DNA from: Monocercomonoides exilis
Taxonomy: Eukaryota; Preaxostyla; Oxymonadida; Polymastigidae
Direction: 5' to 3'
Assembly (NCBI GenBank): GCA_001643675.2
Contig: LSRY02000003.1
Span: 186,001-250,000, forward strand
Length of the DNA stretch: 64,000 nucleotides
This document shows, piece after piece, positions 55,812 to 64,000 of the stretch. A model generated the notes under the pieces. It had not been told where the DNA came from. It searched no databases and saw only the letters and a list, made by a program, of their open reading frames with translations. The position numbers and the translations under genes are program-made. Position 1 is the stretch's first letter, and every line of letters begins with the position of its first letter.

Positions 55812-57826
55812 GGGTGATTAATAAACCTGAATATTTTTTTGAAAATCTGAACAAAAAATAAATAAATATATTAATGTGAATTGTGTATTGATTTAATTTA
55901 AAAAATAAATTAATAATAAATATAATCTACAAGCTCTCGTTTAACAATTTTTTGAGTATTTCTTTCCTTTTTTTCATCATCAGAAAAATCATCATTAAAA
56001 ATTTTCAATGTGTTGAATTTTCTTTTTTTCGGTTTTTCATCTTCAAACAAAGCCTTTTCAATTTCTTCATTATCTTTTTCTAAATTTTTTAACTCTTTTC
56101 TTTCATCCTTTTCTTTTTTCCATTCTATTAAGAATTCTTCATCGGTAATTAATTTTCCAAAATAATCAAACCTTTTTGTTCTTTTCTTCAGAGTGACGGA
56201 AGGTTCTTTTGGAAGCTTGGCTAACACTTCGTGCCACTGATGTGACAGTACTCCGCTCTTCGCAAAAGATGATTTGATTGAAGAAGGCAACAAAGAAGTT
56301 TGTAAAGCTTGTGGAAGCACATCAGCTAGCGCTTATCGTCTCAAAATAATAGAAGAAGAAGAAGGTGCTTCGTTATTGACATTAATAGTTTTTTTGAAAA
56401 CAGCAAATAGGCCACGATCCAACGGCTGTGCAATATGAGTGGTGTGGGGTACGAAGGTGACGACATCTATTGAAGGATCCGCAAACTTCTTCCACAAGTC
56501 AGACTGCGCTCTCGATAAATGGGAATCAAGAAGGAGAAGGCACCGTTCTTTTCTTTTCTTTAATGTTTCTCTTTTTTGCGTTATCCCTGGGAGCAACACT
56601 TCTTCAGCATATTTGAGGAATAGCGCTTCAGTCATCCAGCCTTCATTTTCACACCAAACATCTAACTGCGAACTCAGAACAAGGCGCAGTTCATCCGACA
56701 GTTTCATTCAAGGAAACAGAACGACGCTTTTTAGGGAGTAGCCATCAGCTGCAGCTGCAACGACGAGAGTTGCATTTGGTGTATTCATTGGTGTTTTGGA
56801 GAAACCAACACATATGTCGGAAGTGTGAAAAACAAGAAAAGAGAAAAAATCAGAGAGTCGAAGAAAAGGTTCAACAATATCGGAGATGAGAGAGTTCGAA
56901 TAAAGATGTTGAACATGAAGGTTTTGAAGAAGAGTGAAAAATGGATTGAGAGTTTGCTGACTTGACTCAGAGAAACCCGGATATTGACATTTCGAGGATG
57001 AGAAGCTTTAAGTTCGGGTTTCCTTTTTGTGAATTGATAGGGATATGCTTTAGAAATGTTCACTACTTCATCTTCTTCATCGAAGTCGTCAATTTTCCTT
57101 TCATTGATAACAGTGTTCATCTGAATATATAAAAAATAGATAAATACAACAAATAAAAAATTGCCACAAACCAATTTCCTCATTTGCGCAGAATTGTGAC
57201 TTGTCCCACTTTCACATTCGATGTCAAGCACTCCAAATAAAGTTTCCTTTTCTTCCAGATTGAATAATTCTGGTCTTCTATTCTTTTTTGCCTTTCATCC
57301 TTTTTCCACAGCAATAACAGCTTTATCAACAGCAGAGCGAGTAAATTCATTCATGTTTGCAGCGTCAGCAGGCCGAGCTTCTCCAAATGCTATAATTGAA
57401 GCAACACATTCTAATCTGCTTTCAAAATGGCGATATTGAAAGGATCTCATCAAACTTCTGATTTTCTTTAATCCTTGTTGTTTTTTTATTTTCGACAACA
57501 CTCATTTCAAAAAAATGTTGGTTATGATCTTTTTTTTTAAATTTTTTTTTTTGAGTTTTTTCGAAATGAAAAAAAAAAATAAAAAAAAATATTTTCGATA
57601 AAATTCTAACTAAATAAGCCCCGTTGCTATTTCCTAATCTCTTCAGGAGAAGCAAAAATCAGAGATGGAGGAGCTAACCTCCCCATCTCCCCACATCAGA
57701 GAATTGGTATAGTAATTTAATCTACAATTTCAGTCATTGATTATTCCTTATATACTGAAAACAATACAAAAAGTGGGAAAAATCAACTTATTATTTAAAA
57801 AAAATGTTCGGGTTAATAAATCACCC
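55812..57826 (-). mobile_element. Pogo-like (DDE_1) transposon, 2.0 kb, TA target duplication
   Basis: Imperfect ~30-bp inverted ends begin GGGTGATTAATAAACC (left) and GGGTGATTTATTAACC (right, reversed). TA flanks both sides (55810-55811 and 57827-57828). The length and the DDE_1-type transposase inside fit the pogo branch of Tc1/mariner. Confidence 0.87.
55910..57501 (-). pseudogene. Pogo-type (DDE_1) transposase, interrupted
   Basis: Minus-strand pieces in family order: a helical N-terminal part (57501-57295); VNERKIDDFDEED (about 57110); ATLVVAAAADGYSLKSVVLFP (about 56770); then WCENEGWMTEALF, LLLLDSHLSRAQSDLW and VPHTTHIAQPLDRGLFAVF. The last two Asp are 36 positions apart, within the pogo range. 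The frame is broken by TGA at 56710-56708 and by TAA at 56335-56333. After the TAA, protein-like sequence continues in phase (ALADVLPQALQTSL, SIKSSFAKSGVL), as in the C-terminal domain of the family. Introns may separate the first pieces. Probably inactive. Confidence 0.8.
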
Positions 57827-57835
57827 TATTTGTTT

Positions 57836-57918
57836 TTTTCAAAAAGTGCTCTGGAGAGCCAGATATTTTCGTTCCCGATAAAAAAAAGGGTGGATATGAC
57901 AAATAACTCACACTATAA
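57836..57918 (-). repeat. Dispersed repeat shared with 41986-42065
   Basis: Inverted match to 41986-42065 (GGATATGACAAATAACTCACAC end). It lies just outside the pogo right end. Confidence 0.65.
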
Positions 57919-58017
57919 ACATCAGATTGATTTTTAAGTATTCGAGTCAAATTGTTAATACGAAAAAATATGAAATCAAATAGAATGATACATATGATAT
58001 CACATAATTTCTAATAA

Positions 58018-58025
58018 GGATTATT
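58018..58025. repeat. Target-site duplication of Merlin-type element B (left)
   Basis: GGATTATT, repeated exactly at 63100-63107. Confidence 0.95.
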
Positions 58026-60025
<2,000 letters not shown>

Positions 60026-60235
60026 TATTATGTTTACGAAATGTTATTTATGTGTGTTAATGTTTGATTCTTTTTATCTGCTTGTGTTATTTTTGTTTTG
60101 AATTTTTTTAATATCCCATTTATCAAATTTTGAAATTTGAATTTCTTTTTGAACATATGAAACCAAAAGTTAACAGCAGATCGTATTTCAAATAACTTTT
60201 CAAAATATTTTCTTCCGAGAAAGAAACAATTCGAT

Positions 60236-61044
60236 GATTAATCGATGCCAAAATTTTGGAATCAGAACGGTTTTGTTGGAAATGCAAAAAAAATATGAAG
60301 ATTTTCATTTACAATAATTTTACCAGCAGATTTCGGTGCAAGCATCAACAAATTAATATTTGGAAAAATACGAATTTTGAAAGGTTTCGAATCAGAGTCA
60401 GTAACCAATGTTTAATTGCTTTGTGCTTTTGGGTTGGAATGTCTTCGTCACATTGTTCCATGATTTCTGGAAAATCAGAAATCACAATTTCACGAATGTT
60501 TTCTTCATTTAGAAGATGTATTTCACATCATATGGCAGAAAATCATTACATGCTCGGAGGTGAGGGAAAAGAAGTGGAAGTTGATGAAGCTGGTTTCCCG
60601 AAAAGAAAATACAACAGAGGGAGAATCAAACGAAAAAATTGGATATTAGGAGGCATCGAGAGACCAAAGCAGAAAGGTTTAAAGTCAAGATTATTTCTTC
60701 TTCCAGTTTAAAAAAGAACAAGGGAAGTTTTGCATTCATCTATCAAAGAACATATTCAAAAGAAAACTTCAATTTTCACTGATTGCTGGAAAGGATACAA
60801 CGGATTGGAAAAAATTGGTTTCAGTCATTTAACTGTGAATCACAGCAAGCATTTTAGAGATCCCGAAACGAAAGCCCACACTCAAAGAATTGAAAGTACT
60901 TGGAGTCTTTTAAGGAAATCTCTTCCACCAAATGGAGTAAGACAGAAATATTTAAATGATTATTTAAACACATTCACATTTAAAAGAAGTCCTTGTAATT
61001 CTTTTAATAAATTTTTGCATATGTACACATACACTAAATTTTGA
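60236..61044 (+). CDS. Merlin-type DDE transposase with one in-frame TAA
   Basis: The N-terminal zinc ribbon starts CWKC and continues FRC. The DDE core follows: EVEVDEAGFPKRKYNRGR (first Asp), FTDCWKGYNGL (second Asp) and DPETKAHTQRIESTWSLLRK (Glu), a near-canonical Merlin signature. The stop is TGA (61042-61044). A TAA at 60709-60711 lies between FLLPV and KRTREVL, where relatives read on without a gap. If TAA is Gln, the protein is whole; under the standard code it is truncated before the second catalytic residue. The start codon is unclear: the frame opens after a TGA at about 60236, and the first ATG (60294) would cut off the zinc ribbon, so a non-ATG or spliced start is possible. Confidence 0.88.
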
Positions 61045-61109
61045 TCATAAATAAAATCTTGCAGTCTGCAAATCAATAATTTTCTGTAAATAAAAAAATT
61101 ATTGAAATC

Positions 61110-61566
61110 AAAAATGAATAAACGATAAAACATATTCTTGATGAACAGAAGTATATGAAAATGTACAAAAATTAAAAAATGAATTCAACACATGATAATT
61201 ACAAATTCATCAAAAACAATTTCTATTTTTTCTTCTTCCTTCCATTTCTTTCTGAAAGAAAAGACAGAAAGATTGACAGAAAAAGAAAGATGTAAACAAA
61301 AAATAAAAAAGACTTCAAAGTGTTGAATATAAAATGCGCTGTATCTCTATCACAAAATTTGCTCAACTCTTTTCCTTTTTCTTCCTCTTCCTCTCCTTCA
61401 TCCTCTTCTTCATCCTCTTCATTGAATGATCGGCCCAATGAAATCTCTTCTCTCTCCTCCACTTAAAACTCCTTCGACTAACCCTACTCCTGTGCCTTTG
61501 TCGCTGCCTCTCCTATCTTCTCTGCTACATCTTTTCCTGTTTCATTCGTGCTTTCCTCTCTCAACA

Positions 61567-61660
<94 letters not shown>

Positions 61661-63099
61661 TTTCACTCTCTTTTTCTTACTCTTACTTTTTCTTTCTTTC
61701 TCTCTCTGTCTGTCACAACTCCAACAACAATGGCAATAGAAGAAAACTATTATTTATCTTTAAATAAGCTGCTACTCTCACTGTTTCATCATCTTCCTCT
61801 TCTCCTTATTTTCTCCTTCTCTTCCTTATCCTCTACTTCTTTTCTTCTTCGCTCATTTCCTCTTCTTTTCTCTTCCAGTCCACACACTTCACCAGCTCTT
61901 CCAGCTCTCCTACTGCCTCTCGCACAAAGTGCAGCTCATTCTCAATCATTCCCTTCAAGCAGCAATCATTGTTTAATCTCCTGATAAAAAAACTGACAAA
62001 CCGATTGATAGGCAGGCCTTGTCAAAATTCAATTTTCCTGATGATATTGAATAATCTCTTTGATGTCATTCAAGTTAATTTCTTTTTCAATTTTCTGATC
62101 AAAAAATAAGAAAAAAAAAATACTTCAAAAAGAATAAAAATAGAAGTTATCATACGCAATATCCAGATCTACTCAAAGCAAGCAATGCCACTTCCACTCC
62201 TTTTTGCGTTGCCTTGTCGTCCTATTTCTTCAATGCAACTTTCAAAAGCAGAGCACACGAAATGATAGTTAGCACAAAGGGAAATCATAGTCAAGCGTTA
62301 TATAGCATTCACAAAGATCAATTAGAAGCTTTTTGCTCTTCTTCTCTTATTTTCTTCACATCTTCGTTGAAAATGATCTCCAAATATTTTTTTCAAAAAT
62401 GAATCGTTAAAGCATTAATAACATTCAATATTCATCATACAACAACATTCTTTTCGTGTTAGCAATATAACTGCATTTCTCATTGAATATTTCTTTTCTT
62501 CAATCATTAAGTGTCTTTTCATGAATAATTCTCTTGGGCAAATCGAACTAAATTTTTCTTTCATTATTTCTTCCACAAATCCTTTCATTTCTTCGGTTTT
62601 CTGATTCATTTCAATGCCGCATCAGCTATTCTGATTGTTAATATTATTATTGTGCAAAAAAATGTTAATAACAAATAAATTTAATATGAATATCAGAAAA
62701 AATAAATATAAGCAAAACTTTCATACGTTCTGTTTCTTTTTGATTTTCATTTATGCTGATCTCCAACAAAACAAAGTAAACAATGATCTTGACTTCTGTT
62801 TCCTTTGTTCAAAATGTTTTTCCATAAATAACAAACAGATTATGAATAAAAATCAAAAATTAACACGTGCATACGAGTTATAAATGAGTTTTTCGTTTTC
62901 CACTAAAAGATATGGAAACAGCTAATTCATCATGCTGATCCAACCCATTATAAAATTTTGTTGTTCATAAAAAAGAAAGATCGATAAAAAAGAAGAGTCG
63001 TTCAATAATCACAATTTCATAAATATTAGAAGCAACAAATATGACGATATTAATAATTAATTTCACGCTATTCGACTGTCACCTAGATAATATTTCGCC
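61110..63099 (-). repeat. Right 2-kb inverted arm, element B
   Basis: Inverted copy of 58026-60025, 10 bp shorter in the microsatellite. The same short frames recur on the opposite strand. Confidence 0.93.
61569..61659. repeat. (AC)n microsatellite, right arm
   Basis: About 45 uninterrupted AC units; five units fewer than the left-arm copy. Confidence 0.97.
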
Positions 63100-63107
63100 G
63101 GATTATT
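63100..63107. repeat. Target-site duplication of element B (right)
   Basis: GGATTATT, identical to 58018-58025. Confidence 0.95.
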
Positions 63108-63235
63108 ATATTATTGAAAATGAGATTAATTGCTAAATGATTTCAATATCCATCAATTTGTATCTTTAACAACAAAAGACAAAACGAAACACATTTGAGA
63201 GTGAATGAATTAAGATATAAAGAAGATTATTCACT

Positions 63236-63849
63236 TTCGCTCAGTTTTCGTGTCTTCTGCTCATTCAGTTATCTGTACGTTTCATGTGAAAAAAAAAAGA
63301 TTCTCACATCTTTCATTTGTTGTTTTCTATTCATTTTACAAAAAGAAGAACCAAATGTGTCTGAAGCGTTCAAACAAAAAAACAAGACACACACAAATAC
63401 ATCGCTGCATATAAATACATAAAAAATACATATAAAGTACATATTAATATATATATATGCATACACACTGCATACATACAAAATAAGAATAACTACAAAT
63501 ATCACATGCAATCCAACATCCATTGAAGCACTTTTCAAACAAAATAAGATGTGAAATTCTCAACAAATCAAATTCACACAAAAATCACAAAAATCTGGAA
63601 AAGCTTCAAATAAACGAAAAACAAAATACATTGCGAAAGCAAAAGCAATCAATGAAAATATCTCTTTCATTTTCATATTTCTCAAATTCATTCTTTCTTC
63701 ATTTCAGTGTATTTTCATTCCCCACATTTTCTTCACTATCCATCCTCTGTTATTTGCATAATCTGCAAAAAAAACTTTTCAGAAGCTTCACCATTCTCGC
63801 ACCTTTTTCTCTTCGTTTAAATCATTTCCCCTTTCATCTCATTTTTTTC
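63236..63849 (-). repeat. 3' flank of second beta-helix gene, duplicate of 31037-31660
   Basis: Inverted copy of the DNA that follows the intact beta-helix gene, with scattered differences. The short hydrophobic frame is conserved here with a few conservative changes. Confidence 0.88.
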
Positions 63850-64000
63850 TCAATTACATTCCCCTTCCTTCACTTTCTTGCCTTCCTTCTCATCCATCTC
63901 ATTCTCTTCACCCCCCTCTTCTCTTCGTGTTTCCACCACCTCCACTGCATCTGACATCGTCATCACCAATGCATCCTTCGGGAAGTGCGAAATCAGCTCC
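63850..64000 (-). CDS. C-terminal end of a second beta-helix/kinase-like surface protein (partial)
   Basis: About 50 codons enter from the window edge and end in TGA (63852-63850). They are almost the same as the last residues of the 25-31 kb protein: ELISHFPKDALVMTMSDAVE, VVETRREEG, then KKVKEGECN. Only the extreme C-terminus after the kinase-like domain is in the window. The orientation is opposite to the first copy. Confidence 0.9.
   Translation of the reverse strand, partial: ELISHFPKDALVMTMSDAVEVVETRREEGGEENEMDEKEGKKVKEGECN

Overview
This is nuclear DNA from an AT-rich, intron-bearing, flagellated protist. Host genes carry short spliceosomal introns (about 50-160 bp, GT-AG). They include ciliary and microtubule genes (CFAP418, alpha-tubulin acetyltransferase) and long proteins with extreme poly-Ser and Glu/Lys tracts. 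There are several related loci for a very large secreted beta-helix/transmembrane/kinase-like protein. That mixture fits a metamonad such as an oxymonad (Preaxostyla). The lineage is an inference from gene style; there is no marker gene in the window.

Layout. 0.4-5.3 kb (minus strand): a coiled-coil protein gene and an alpha-tubulin N-acetyltransferase gene whose frame is interrupted. 5.3-6.7 kb: an intact mariner element and a small foldback repeat just upstream of the acetyltransferase. 7.4-9.6 kb: a calcineurin-B-like (CBL) calcium sensor, CFAP418, and a tRNA-Asn. 10.66-11.67 kb: a perfect-length foldback (470/70/470 bp). 11.7-20.3 kb: a GC-richer, low-complexity stretch of broken coding remnants, followed by a minus-strand fragment of the beta-helix family at 20.3-21.1 kb. 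25.07-31.04 kb: a complete 1987-residue beta-helix surface protein. 32.4-40.9 kb: DENND6-like Rab exchange factor and SRP receptor alpha in tandem. 41-63 kb: a transposon-rich zone with a pogo-like element (TA duplication), two Merlin-type elements with exact 8-bp target duplications (one with 2-kb inverted arms, the other carrying pieces of host-like genes), and two further foldbacks. 63.2-64 kb: the 3' end of another beta-helix gene, inverted relative to the first.

How genes work together. SRP receptor alpha serves ER targeting and DENND6 serves endosomal Rab traffic; both would support secretion and recycling of the large surface proteins. CBL is a Ca2+ sensor. CFAP418 and the tubulin acetyltransferase belong to the flagellar/cytoskeletal system.

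The most interesting signal is about the genetic code. TAG/TAA occurs inside otherwise conserved frames, often exactly where homologues have Gln, and every host gene that appears to end in TAA/TAG has an in-frame TGA within eight codons. This is what a TAR=Gln, TGA-only-stop code would give. Pseudogene decay remains a live alternative, because some relics also contain TGA and frameshifts.
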